Origin: Pycnopodia helianthoides
Taxonomy: Eukaryota; Echinodermata; Asteroidea; Forcipulatida; Asteriidae
Direction: 5' to 3'
Assembly (NCBI GenBank): GCA_032158295.1
Contig: CM063249.1
Location: 17,672,416-17,736,415 of the forward strand
DNA length: 64,000 bases
Shown here piece after piece: positions 12,128 to 24,182 of this stretch (positions are counted from its first letter, which is position 1; the number at the start of each line of letters is the position of its first letter). A model generated the notes under the pieces. That model was not told the origin of the DNA. It made no database searches and saw nothing but the letters and a program-made list of their open reading frames with translations. The position numbers were made by a program, and so were the translations under genes.

Positions 12128-15100
12128 TGTAAACACCTGCAATCGGGGACCTCCTATTGTCCCTCTTTTGTTTGTACACGAACTTTTTGGCAACAGCTCT
12201 CATTGGTTTTGTACACGTTTTCCAACTGGGGACCTTTCCCCAAACGGGGACCCTATTGTCCTCTTTTGTTATAGGTCCCCGGATTGAATGTGTATACCTA
12301 CTCACACACACACACACACACAACAATCTTGCTTAGAAGAAACAGGTTACCAGCCAGAATACCATTCAATGTGCATTTTGATTGTGACTGGTTCCCTGCT
12401 TGTGTATGCTGAGCAAATAAGTTAGAAAGCAATAGTTTCTGGTGAACGGTTTTAATGGAACTGTACACTGAATCGGAATGTAGTTTTGCTTCTGGGCCAG
12501 CCCATGTCTTATCTTTCAACAGGGACACACAAAATTGGCTGAATTTGGAATCAAATTTGTAGATAAAAAATAGCTGTTGATGCACAACAGTACCTAAATC
12601 ATCCACTTAATAAAAGAAGAATTTGTTTTTTCTTGCCACCTAAATTTTGGGCCAAAATATGTATAATGTAATAATTAAAACTCCACATTGTTTTTATTGA
12701 GCACATACCAATGTCGTGTCTATTGTTGTACAATATCTCTTGTGTAGTTTTATAATAACCTGAATAACACTGCTGTTCTTGTACGTGTTTTGTGGAATGT
12801 GTCATCAATAAAAAACAGAAACTAGAACGAAGGTTACAAAACAAAGGAGCATGTGTTTGTGTTCGTAGTTTTTTGTTGGTGTTAAATTAAATAGTGCAAC
12901 TGAGACGGCTTCTGCTTTGACCGTCTATGAATGCAGAAATGATGCATGCTTTAAAAAGCAGAAATAATTCGTAAAGGTTAAGTGCAAATAAAACACATTT
13001 TAACATGCAATGAGAAAAAAAACATACTTTCCATTTGATGATGAAATGAAATGACGGTCTTTGAAACTGAGATAAAGGAAATGGGTCTTTTTGCTATCAG
13101 AAGTGACCTGGTCACTAGAGTTGTGAACTTTTCAGAGTTCAATGAACTATGTCAACTCACTTGATTGTCTTTCCAGACCGAGACAATTTGTTTGCAATTA
13201 CGTTGCATTTAGGGTAGGGTTGAGGTAGGAATAGGCTAATAATGAGGATCGGGTTTGGGTTCTGGTTGGGGTGGGGTTCTGATTAGGGCTGATGGGGTTA
13301 GTATCGCTTTTTAAGGTAATGGTTGCTTTGGGGAGAAGGCTAGAGGGTTAAGAATGAACTGGTTAGGGTAATACGGTTGTAGGGTTGGGGTTAAGATTAG
13401 AGTTGGTGGTTGCAGTTTGGGTTCTAGTTGAGGGTTAAGCCCTGCATCTTTTTCGACATTTCTATCCACACATATTCTTTTTGGAAGGTGCTAAATGACC
13501 CCTAAATTTGGATAAAGCCACGAAAGTCACAAGTAATAAACTTTACAATGTTGGCAGTTCTCCTTTGTTCGGGGTTAGGGTTTGGGTAAAGGTTGGCCTA
13601 CAGGTTAATTCAATGTATCATTTGAGTTTTTGATGGAAAACAATTCGAGGTAAGCCTTACATCTTTGAAAGAATGTCATCCCCAAAAATATAATAGTGCG
13701 AGGTTGGATCGTGATTATTAAGGCAACTTTCTAAACCAGTCCTGCTCGTGGAGTCATATCTTTCACTTACGACCGGTTTAGTTTAATCAAAATAATATGA
13801 CCAAATTCAATCCACTGTTCCGTTGCGACCAGGAAACTACAAATTAAGGGATGATGGCTGGAATAAGTCGACCTAGTCACGTGGTTAGTAACAAAGGGTT
13901 TAAATGCTTAAAGACAGGGTTCCTCATCTTCACGGACTTCTTATTCTTAGTCTTATTCTTTATTCGGCCATCAAACATACACAAGCAATTAGCAGGTAAA
14001 GTAAAATGATTAAATAAATAAGTATTTTAGTTAATAAATACTAATAGCAAAACAAACCATAAAGGCACATGAAATTTACAAAACAACCATAATGTGATGG
14101 CCAGGACTCAACAAAAGTATAATTAAACACTATAGCTCGAAAGCCTGTTGATCCGTCGCCACATAAGGAGACAAAAACACTAAAAAATAATTCTCTATGA
14201 CAACTTTTCTTCCGACGTCGATGACGCCATCTTTGTAGGCGTTGATTTGCAACACACGTCCTGATAGCTGAGCTTTCGTCCACCCAGAGTATCTTAGAAA
14301 AGTCCTTTAACCAGCCACAGTATTTTTATTGCAACTCGAGGCAGGTAAAATCATGTATTTTATTACAATTGTTACTCTTTTTCTGCACTAAAGAACAAAT
14401 AATTTATTACTTTAGAATTTATGTAGATCTAAGTCTTTTTGAAACCTGAAAACAATAGTATGTCAGATCTTCTTTTTTTAAGTAAATATTCTGCAGAATT
14501 AATTTATTCTACCTTCATGATTATATTGGGTGGGAAAATGCATTGTTTGTTTAAATTATTAGTCACTCAGACTCAGTGAGTTTGAGCTGTTCTTACTGAC
14601 CGAAAGTAATGTAATACGTCAACAACAAAATTGGGAGCCATTTTTTAAATCAGCAAAAAAAATATATAATGCCACTGCACCTTTAACAGCGAAAGCGCTG
14701 TGCTATTTATAGCCATTCACGCGAGAGTGGACGACGTGCGTCAAGGGTTTACGTCGTACGCACGGCGCGGTCGGTGGTGATCACTGGTGGTGGTGATGTG
14801 AGTCGTCGTGTCGCTTAGAGCTTGCATGCTCTATGCTTAGAGTACCAGACTATCTATGTTATTTTTCGAACCTTTTAACCCATGGCTTCTACATTGTTAT
14901 GATTTTTAGAACCAACAAGGCAATAGAGGGCAGTGTTTAAAAATGACCGTATTTTATGGGCGAGTTGTATTGAATAGCCAAGATTTCTGGTTTCTGTTCG
15001 TCATTCATGTCATTTCTATTTATAATTTTGGGTAGAATTCAACCATTGCGTGGCGTTATTAACCATGGAGTGATAATTGTGCACACTCTCTTGAATGATT

Positions 15101-15993
15101 AGATTGGATAAGTTTTAATAAACGTGGTGTATGTCGAAGGGTTTGGCTGGGGAAATTTGGGATACAACGGACTGAAGAAGTGTGTCTACAATTGACAAGT
15201 GTTAATATTAAAAATATAGCAACAACAAAAAAAGGTAAGAGAGGCAACATCGTTATCAAACTCGTTAATAATTTTAAGAATTTTAATTATCACTTTTCAT
15301 TATTAAGTGATAAACATACCAATGTTTTACAACTACTTGTAATTTGTATAGATGGTGGATGCATAAAAATGGAATTGAGAGATTAATTGAATGTTTGTTA
15401 AATATTTCAATTCATTTTATGTATCTATATTAAATAATAAATAATTTAATAATTGTCTGTTTACACAAAATCAATAAATGATGATTATGACACCACTGGG
15501 CTGGACATGTGACATTAATCCAAACAATAGTAATACTGTCATTTTACATTAAAAAATAACAAAATATGTCAATTTAAATCAAAATGTTGTTATTGTAATG
15601 TTAGCTAATCAGATTTCCTTGTATTGTTGAATTTGTCATTGTCATCGATTGACGACTACACAACTTGCACGTGCATTGATTAGGCACAATGATGGATGTG
15701 CCGTATGTTTGATTCTATAGTTAAGGACTTGGTAGTAGTTTTTATATGTTATGTTAATATGTATTAATATAGGTAATGTACAGCCACTGTTGGAGTAAAG
15801 AATAATGTAAGTTATTTGTTGTCCCTGATGAAATATTATATCAGTTACTCAGATATGTGATTTGAATTTTACTATTAAATATCTATTGCAGTTTATGTTT
15901 GTTTTGTTTTAAATGTGTTCTGTCTTAACTTTCTATTGTAGTGACATTCTAGTCAGTGTGGCCTCAGAAACCAGAGGTCGTCTTCCGTGTAGA

Positions 15994-18900
15994 ATGTACA
16001 CAAGCCACAGCTATCCATACCAGCTTAACAGCAGCAACCCGCGACAGCAACAACCACAACCACCCTACCCACCGCAGCAGTTTGCGAATCCCTACGCCCA
16101 ACAGCAGCAGCAGTCCCCGCAGCAGCAGCCCCCGCAGTACCAGCCCCCAGCCCCCAGCCACTCTTCCCTTCTCGCCCCACGAAAACTCAGCAACCCCCTG
16201 CTCAACATTTCCCACAACAGCCCCCTGCTCAACAGCCCCCTCAACAGCCCCCTCAACAGCCCCCACAACAGCCCCCACAACAGCCCCAACTAGTGCCATC
16301 TCAGCCCCAGGTACCCCAGTACTCGCCCTTCACCCCGGGCACTCGGGTACCCATGCCGCAGTTACACGCACAGCAGCCAGACCCGACACCGCAGCCACGG
16401 ATGTCGGACCAGGAGATTGGGGACCCGAGGTTCGTGGAGCTGATGAGTTTAAGCACGGAAGAATTAACGGGGTTCCTTGAAGATGACGACAAAGTCACTG
16501 AGATGGTCCAGAACTTGGAGGAGGTACAGTTTACATTTTATGCTTCTGTTAAAACCTAACACCATTCTACTCTTGGTAAATAATTTCCATGGAGATCAGT
16601 AACCATTCGAAACTGAACGGGCTGTCCCTCTACAGTGCATGAAACACTTTCGGTTTTTTCAACAACAACAAATTTCAGAAAGAGAACTGTAAATGTATGC
16701 TGAAACCAACTCAACAGAAATCACACACACGCAAAGAAAAGCATGGTTGAGTTTTGGTGGTCAATGTTAAAGGCTACTGAATGTAATATAAATCTGGTAC
16801 AAGTACAGCCTTTGAGACATGTTGCGCATCTGAAATAATGTTTATCTCAGAGATAATTTTGAAAATAAGCTATAGCTGTAGGGATCCCAAGTGCGCCCTC
16901 ATTGTTCAACTTGTAGGAAAGTTTACTTTTGGAGTTGTCAGAGTCACGTGACAATCTTCCTCTTTTTCCTATAGCTCCGTCTTGAAAGAGCACATTTTAG
17001 TTGAGTGGTATTTCTCTCTAGTTTTGTAGGCAGCATGGCTCTGGCCATGCTCCAAAACCTATTTATATGGGAGCAATAGAGTTGTAGATATATCTGTGAG
17101 TAATATTTTGTATGCAAACCCTCATTTATACCTGAACTACAGTACTGTGATTTTTTTAAGGCTCTATTTTGATCGGATTATTGTAATTGCCATGTGTATT
17201 GCTATGTGCGTGTAGCCATGCAAACCTTGTGTAGTGGCCAACCTTTTTGTGACCTTTGACTATGCATTAATATACATGTGCTAGGTAGTATTGTTGTGAC
17301 TTTTTGCATTGTATTGCATGTTTTGTGCTATTGTATTGGAGAAACTAAACCAGTACAGTATTTCATTTTAGACGTCATTGATTGCATTTATAATATTATT
17401 ATTGATTGTATTGTGGCGAATGCTCGTCCTTTATTAACCCTCTTGCTGTCTGACCATTCAATACCATTCACTGTGGTTTTGAATGATAGATAAACTATGC
17501 CAGCCTGCAATATGATACCATGAGGGAATGCATGTACACAGTACACAGTTAGTTCTGTGCACAGTTGTGCCACCGTACACAACCTTGGCAGTCGAATGGT
17601 TTCAAATGGTCGGTTAACTCACTGGAAAATGTTGTCAAGAGTCACTGACAGTAGGAGGGTTAATTAGAGGACCGGGTGTCCTTCCCGTGTCTCTACAAAT
17701 GGCGTCGTAGACAGGATTGAGGATTTGCCATTTGTTTACATTTTTCTGGATTGTTAAACGTTCTGTCTACGCTGTCTCTACATAGCATATGTACAAAACT
17801 ACAAACATGTATCCTTCATTCGGTATGTGTTGTTTTCTCCAAAAGTTAACCCTCTTACAAACAGAGAGATAACGTACTGTTTAAAACCATTCAACTACTG
17901 AATGCACTTTTTGTGTATGGTGGCACTTCACTGTGTGTACTGTGCAGCTTTTTTTTTCACCACAAGATATCGTACTGCAGGCTTTTTGTATCTTTCAATC
18001 CAAACTCCAGTGGATATTGATTGGTCGGACAGTAGGAGGGTTGACTATTTTATGTGTAGATGGTATCTCCACATGGTCAGCCCTGTATAGTTTATCATTC
18101 AAAGCCACAGTGGCTGATGTCGAATTGTCAGACAGTAGAAGGGTTTAAACCACAAGAAATTCAATTTATCTTATTGTCTAAGTTTTAATGATGGATGATA
18201 ATGATGATGATAATAGAAAACATCCCTTGAAATATTTCTGTCTGAAATGTCATATTTGATTAGAAATGAATAAACTAATATTCCGATTGGAGTTTATCGC
18301 TCAGTGAGCCTTTTATTCATTTGTTGAATCTATATGATTTCATGCAAATGTGTAATCGGCTTTTCACTATTTTCTCGTGACCAAGACGGCCGATCAATCT
18401 CAAACTTCTACAGGTTTGTCAGTTCATGTATATGGTGGATTACATAAAGTGCTTACACTGCCAGCAACTGTTTTGTTAGCAAAAACCAATTCTGTAATGT
18501 TCCTTTAATATTTTGCTAAAGGTGTAACTAATAGATTGATTATTTTCACCAGTGTTGTGATACTCGTACTCGAGTACTATTCAGGTACTATTCGGGTACT
18601 ATTCGGGTACTATTCGGTACTATTCGGGTACTATTCGGGTACTATTCGGGTACTACTCAAGTACTCAAGCACTATGGAGGCGTTTGCCCGCATTGCCTCC
18701 ATGAAGTATCCGACCTGTGCAACTATAGTAGTAACAGGCACACAGTAACGATATCTTTTGGAAGAGATAGTGGCTCTGAAAAGAGCTGGTTGGTGTATTC
18801 TCTCAACATGGCAACTAGTTTGTTCTGGTCGTTGTTATCAGATTTAACTGAATCGTATTTCTTGTGTATCTCAGGTGAAACAAAAGAAACTTGATAAGGA

Positions 18901-21900
18901 GATGTTGATTGTTGAGAACAAAAGCCTGGCAGACTTTAACCTCTCGAGGGAGCCCCGCCTCACTGAAAGTCGGTCTCAGTACCTCATACGCCTGCAGGAA
19001 GCGCAGAAATTGTGGGAGGCGCACATGATGGGCAAGGCAAAACTAGGTACATTGTAATGAAATTTGACATTAATTATACAATTTTAAAGCCTGGTTTAGG
19101 CGAGACGGTACCATAAATTTGTCAACACCTTGACCAGGGGTCGATTTCACAAAACTCTTCCTAACTTAGGACTAGTCCTAGGCAATGCTAAGAGATAGGA
19201 CTAGTCCTAAGTTAGAACCAGTACTTAGGACTAGTCCTATCTCTTAGCATTGCCTAGGAGTAGTCCTAAGTTAGGACCAGTACTTAGGACTAGTCCTATC
19301 TCTTAGCATTGCCTAGGACTAGTCCTAAGTTAGGAAGAGTTTTGTGAAATCGACCCCAGGGCCCCGTTTCATGGCTCTGCTTACCACAAAATCCATTTTT
19401 CCTTTGTCTACAAAGTACTTACAGGGTTTACACTAATTGTCTCTGCTAGCTGTGTATTAAAGTGAAGAATGCTTTAGAAGTAAAATGCCTTATTAAAGGC
19501 AGAGTATTCCTTTGGATTTTGGAACCGTTCAATTGTTTTAATCCTAGATATAAATGTATACATACAATAAAACTAACCTGTGAAAGGTGGTAGCTAAATA
19601 TTATTTAGAAACTGAATGTGACTGTCAGATATGGTGTTATCTTGATTTGATTTGATTTGATTTGAAATGGTTTATTAAAATGAAAATCATTCTCACAGCC
19701 AGTAGGCTGAATTACATGATTTGTACAAGTGAAAAAGATATTTATCTTAATCCAGATTGTATTCAGTAAGCACAGAGTGGATTTTTTTTCTGAATATTCG
19801 GGAAAGCGCCCTCGTGTGAAGTACTGATCACACATCAGTGTACTGTAGGTGTATTAACAAAAAACCGAAAGATATTAATTACTTTCTGCGTCATTCTCAG
19901 AATCAGTAAAAGATCAGACATCATTGGACACTGCTCTAGCCTTGCTTCAAGCTGCCACGGCACATGCAGAAGAGGATTCAGAAGTAAGTGAAATCAATAC
20001 CCGATCTCATTATATGAATTGTTTCCTGGTAATCGAGACTATGTATTGTTAGTAGATTGATATAGAGCAGTTATGATACGCCATGGATCTAGACTTTTAC
20101 TATTCTGAGGCGCAGTCGCTTGGCGTGTCGTGGCCAAGCGGATAAGAGCACCGGATTCAAGCTCTGATGTTTCTGTTCAGCGGAGTGTGGGTTCGAGTCC
20201 CAGTCGTGACACTTGTGTCCTTAAGCAAGACACTTAACCATTATTGCTTCGTCCTTCGGATGGAACGTAAAGCCGTTGGTCCCGTGTGTTGTGTAATGCA
20301 CGTAAAAGAACCCAGTGCACTTATCGAAAAGAGAAGGGGTTCGCCCCGGTGTTCCTGGTTTGATTGGCAGCATATTGCGCCACAGCACCTTGTAAACCAT
20401 TACATTGTGCTATGTAAAGGAATAGGTCTCAAACTTCAAAAAGTAGCTCCACATATATACCTTGCAGGAAAATACTGACTGTTGAAGCGCCCTGAGCGTC
20501 ACTGAGTGACGGATATGAGCGCTATATAAGAAGCCACTATTATTATTAGTATGCTTAAGGCAGGTATGCTAAGTTTTGAATAGACCGTAAATGCATTGAA
20601 GACAGTCAGGTATGCTTAGTTTTGAGTAGACCTTAAATGCATTGACGTCAACACGCCATCATCCTTGAGGTAAAACAATGATGCAACAATGGAAAACCCA
20701 CATATTTGTACGCACTACACACAGGGTAAGCCAATGGGCAACCTTCTTTTGACCTCTAGCCGAGGGCGCCCTGCTCAAATGACGTAATGTGCATTTAAGG
20801 TCCATTATGAGACACATTTGTACAGCACCTTGTGCCACGCTCTGCGGCCAACCATACCAGAAAGCACCGGGGCAAAACCCTTCTTTTAACGATAAGTGTA
20901 CTGAGTTCTGTCACGTGCATTTCATAACACTCGGGGCCTGCGGCTTTCGCATTCAAACGAAGCAATAGTGGTTAGGTGTCATCCTAATGGACACAAATGG
21001 CGTTTCTGATCAGCACAGTGTGGGTTCGCGTCCCGGTCGTGGCACTTGTGTCTTCGAGCAAGATACTTGACCATGATTGCTTTGTCCTTCGGATTGGGAC
21101 ATTGAGCCGTGGGTCTTGTGTACTAGGATTGGTGGTGCACGTAAAAGACACTAGAACACTTACCGTGGAAGAGTAGGGGTTCATACCGGTGTTTGTGGTT
21201 CACATAGCAAGCACCCTAATTTACAGGTTTCCTCAAGCTCGCAAGGCCTCCTTGGTTTCATTACCGGAACTATATAATAATAATTAATATTCATTTTTAA
21301 AAATACTAAATAAATAATAGTAAAAATAATAAGTGGATCTCAAGACTTCACTAAAATATTTTACCAAATATGCAGTTTCAATTTATTTCCAGATGTGTAG
21401 TACATACACGATACACAATACGCATCCAATTCTTGACTAGAAAACATTGAGAAAACTGAAACGTAAATGAATGTTCTAATTGCAGAATGCCTGGAACTGG
21501 TTGCCTGTAAAATTGCCTCTTGTGACATGGCCTTTACATTTGATGAAGCCTTCTTTTCGATCTTAAGATTTGTTTGAGTGAGAGGTTGTCGTTTTCATGA
21601 TGAACCGCTCATCGTATCCCTACCCGTTTCTTTCCCAGGAAGTCGCAGATGAGTTCCTGAAGGGGGACATCACCGTGGACGACTTTCTGGAGAAGTTCAT
21701 ACCAAAGAGACAAGTAGCTCACTTACGGCACATCAAGTCGGAGAAGATGCAGGAGATCCTGACCAAGCGGCAGCAGCCGCAATCAGCTCCTCAAAGTATG
21801 TTGAACAAGTTGTTGTTGTCGTTGTGTTTTGTTTTTTTAGCATTCATTAAATCTTATTCATAAATACCTCGGATAGTTTATCCATTCTGATTGGTGGGGA

Positions 21901-23467
21901 GCGTGTCACGTGGCCGTGTTTAAACAGATGATAATGCACGGCTAGAAGTGTTTAAACACACCTGTGGCGCGCAAGGTTATACGCAGGCGCTATTTTACGC
22001 GAAGCGCAATCAACACATACTGGTATTAAATCTAAAAACATGTTAGTGTTAAGACGCGCGCGTACGCACAACTGTTGAGCGTGGCATGTATATCCTTCGC
22101 GAAACAGGGCTCCAGGACGTGACAGGAAATGAAAGTTAACAGAAAAGTTGAGATTTTCCAACAATATTATGCTTTTTAACAAAAAGGGCATTCATGAATG
22201 GGAATAAAAGAGTAGTGACTCGGTCTTAACCGGCCGTTTAAAACCTTGCAGGGCCGTGGCCGTGCGATAAAGGACCTCGCCATCGGCTCGGTCATTTCGG
22301 CTCGGTCCTTTATCACACGGCCACGACCCTGCCGGTTTTAAACGGCCTGTTAAGACCATGTCACTACCCTTTTATTCCCCTATTAGTACACCAGTTATTT
22401 AAGTTCTTGAAGTGGTGGATGTCATTAAACTATGTATGACTAGCGCAGTTATTTTCAAAAGGTATAGTTAATGGAGCTAAATCCTGTTCGTAAGTGTGAC
22501 GTAACTCCACTGTAAACCAAACCCACTTCACGCAAACTGGCTCCACTGATTACCAGAAGCCCTTAGGAGTTGCATTGAGCTAGCGTTTCTCAGATTTATG
22601 CAAGAAGATTTTCATTAATCGGAGTTGGCTTTTTACATACGTTCTTCTAAGACTAAGGTTTCTCCGAATTATAAGCTTTTGCGCTATGAAATTTGCATTT
22701 TGGAGTAAAATTACAGACCAAACAAATACCAGCTTTGGAGCCCATGTCGTAGGGGACAATGTCCCCCAGTGTGTGTGTGTCCCCCATAATGATAAATTAA
22801 CATCATGGGCTGAAGGAAGTTGGTTCAAAAGAGGGCGCTATAAGACGGAATGGCTACACAATCACAGTTTGGTGGGGGGGGGGGATAATATCTCCTAGGG
22901 GGGAGGGAACAGAATCTCCTGCCACACCGCAAGTAGCAAAAACTTTGGCCGTTCCGAAAATACGCATGCGAGTGACGCAATATCTTTCCAACAGGATACT
23001 GTACCAGATATGCTCTGATTGTATGAAAGACCTGCAGCCTTAAGAAAGGCTCTGAGAAGACTTTTTGACTTTTTATTCTTTTTATCTAACGTGAGGGTGA
23101 GGTTAATAAAGACTTCTACATTTTTCCCCCACTTTCATGAGGACTCTATCTATTTGAAAATGAGTGGATCACGAAACTAGAATTTGACCTTGGATCCCCA
23201 TTTTAAGGAAACCAAAAAAATTGAACATTGTGTTAAAACTGCTAATATTGCTTTTGTTTTCCAGGTGGAGCCACCCAAAATTCAGCAATGCCCCCATACC
23301 CAGCCGCACCTCACCAGCAATATGCACCCCAAGGTAACCAGCCCTACAGCTTCCAGCCCCAGAGACCAGCACCGGGGCCACCAGGAGCCGCCTCATACCC
23401 ATATAGAGGCCCTCAGTATGGACCGGGGGCACAAAGGATGCCTACATTAGGACCTTACCAACAGTAA
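15994..23467 (+). CDS. VPS37: VPS37-family ESCRT-I subunit (Mod(r) domain), five coding exons
   Basis: Coding exons: 15994-16523 (the exon probably begins at 15942 after an AG acceptor), 18875-19046, 19901-19983, 21639-21795 and 23265-23467 (TAA). About 381 residues. VPS37 is the coiled-coil subunit of ESCRT-I, which sorts ubiquitinated cargo into multivesicular endosomes with TSG101, VPS28 and MVB12/UBAP1. The Mod(r) domain starts near LMSLSTEELTGFLEDDDKV and runs through DKEMLIVENKSLADFNLSRE, DTALALLQAATAHAEEDSE and VADEFLKGDITVDDFLEKF to AHLRHIKSEKMQEIL. A Pro/Tyr/Gln-rich tail ending GPYQQ resembles VPS37B/C. The N-terminus is an unusual Pro/Gln-rich segment of about 130 residues. The start ATG at 15994 has A at -3; an upstream in-frame part of the exon is open, so an earlier start in an unseen exon is possible. 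A one-base frame break lies in a C-rich run near 16140-16165. Confidence 0.9.
17438..17659 (+). mobile_element. TTAA MITE, family P2 (CCC-ended, piggyBac-like)
   Basis: 222 bp with ends CCCTCTTGCTGTCTGAC and GTCACTGACAGTAGGAGGG, an imperfect inverted repeat starting CCC as in piggyBac transposons, flanked by TTAA on both sides. No coding capacity. In VPS37 intron 1. A decayed relative lies at about 17850-18146. Confidence 0.87.
18186..18504 (+). mobile_element. TTAA MITE, family P1, 5'-truncated
   Basis: Matches the P1 body from the GATGATGATAATAGAAAACATC region to the right end AATGTTCCT followed by TTAA. The left end is missing. It lies in VPS37 intron 1. Confidence 0.8.
18560..18665. repeat. 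12-bp tandem repeat GTACTATTCGGG
   Basis: About seven units with GGTACTATTC, one unit shortened by a base. VPS37 intron 1. Confidence 0.9.
19137..19357. mobile_element. Palindromic foldback, family F1, longer copy
   Basis: 221 bp, same ends as 10757-10916. The centre holds an extra tandem copy of a block of about 60 bp with ACTTAGGACTAGTCCTATCT. VPS37 intron 2. Confidence 0.9.
19640..19665. repeat. (TTTGA)n microsatellite
   Basis: Five near-perfect five-base units. Confidence 0.9.
20121..20548 (+). mobile_element. tRNA-derived SINE, family A, full length
   Basis: The head has an A box (TGGCCAAGCGG) and B box (GGTTCGAGTCC) as in a tRNA gene. Then a body (CCTTAAGCAAGACACTTAACC, TCCTTCGGATGGAACG) and a tail with GCGCTATATAAGAAGCC and TTATTATTAG. 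It is a SINE, not a tRNA gene: the same head-plus-body occurs at least six more times in the window. VPS37 intron 3. Confidence 0.9.
20998..21292 (+). mobile_element. tRNA-derived SINE, family A, 5'-truncated
   Basis: Starts near the B box (GGTTCGCGTCC) and continues through the family body to a tail CATTACCGGAACTATATAAT, a different tail from the copy at 20121. Confidence 0.8.
22200..22379. mobile_element. Palindromic foldback, GC-rich core
   Basis: Left arm GGAATAAAAG..GTGAC.CGGTCTTAAC.GGCCG and right arm CGGCC.GTTAAGACC..GTCACTACCCTTTTATTCC form arms of about 80 bp around a loop of about 17 bp. VPS37 intron 4. Confidence 0.85.
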
Positions 23468-23911
23468 AATCACAGGGTAAAAATGGGTACCTGTTGAGAT
23501 TCCATGGGTACTTTTGGGGGGGGCTCTTTGGCAGACTCTATATACCCTAAAGGGCTATCGCCTCGGATGTACCAGATGTCAACTGGGTACAACATGCTAT
23601 ACTCACCTTACAACCAGGCACATTGGGTACCATGAGAGCGCCAGTTGGGTGCCCATTGGGTACCCTTTATTGTGTCAACTAGCTTCAATTCAAATGTTTT
23701 GGTATCTTGCTCTGGGTGCAGATTGGGTGCCGATTGGGTGCCGATTGGGTGCCCTATGCAGGAACTGCCTGCCATGGAGATCTAACATGGGTACCATGTA
23801 GGTTACAGATGGGTACATGTACTGTGAGTGCTGTATTTGTACTCTTTGGTTATGAATCCATGCAGTCATCCAGAATGTCATCTGGGTACCCCCCTTTGAA
23901 TGACACATGGG

Positions 23912-24182
23912 CAATAGACCGATCCATTAAGCTCCGCCCCTTACGTGTTGACCAATCACAACCTTGGCTATACGCCACCGAAAGTCCGACAAAGTCCGAC
24001 ACACTAAAATCCCATTAGAAAAGTAAACATGCGTGCGCGCGTACTTAAAGTGCGCACGTTCATGTCGCGAGTGTGGCATTGGAGAGACGCACATGTGCTG
24101 CACACGTGTGCAGTGGTGAGGCAGCCAATGCTGTGATTGGTCAATATGCTAAAGGGGTGGGGCTTAATGGATCGGTCTATTG
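23912..24182. mobile_element. MITE with CAATAGACCGATCCATTAAG ends
   Basis: 271 bp with a 20-bp perfect terminal inverted repeat extending imperfectly inward (GACCAATCACA / TGTGATTGGTC). If the element starts at GACC, the flanks are TA on both sides, as in Tc1/mariner insertions. A related element lies at about 27537-27690. Confidence 0.8.

Larger units (their letters stand above)
8859..15941. other. Intergenic region, TMEM132 to VPS37
   Basis: About 7 kb without a recognised gene. The first part is AT-rich and may be the TMEM132 3' UTR. It holds the split SINE at 10608-11112, the CA repeat, and a G-rich tract at 13200-13450 on the plus strand. The VPS37 promoter and any non-coding first exon should lie in the last part; they could not be placed. 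Confidence 0.6.

Noticed and set aside
13195..13450. Interstitial telomere repeat
   Set aside because: TTAGGG occurs only a few times and without period.
15956..16480. Alternative plus and minus frames over the VPS37 first exon
   Set aside because: The low-complexity CAG/CCC repeats open all frames. Only the frame leading into the Mod(r) domain has support.
20121..20215. tRNA gene with A and B boxes
   Set aside because: The head is part of a repeated element with a common body and tail at several loci, and cloverleaf pairing is poor. It is a SINE.
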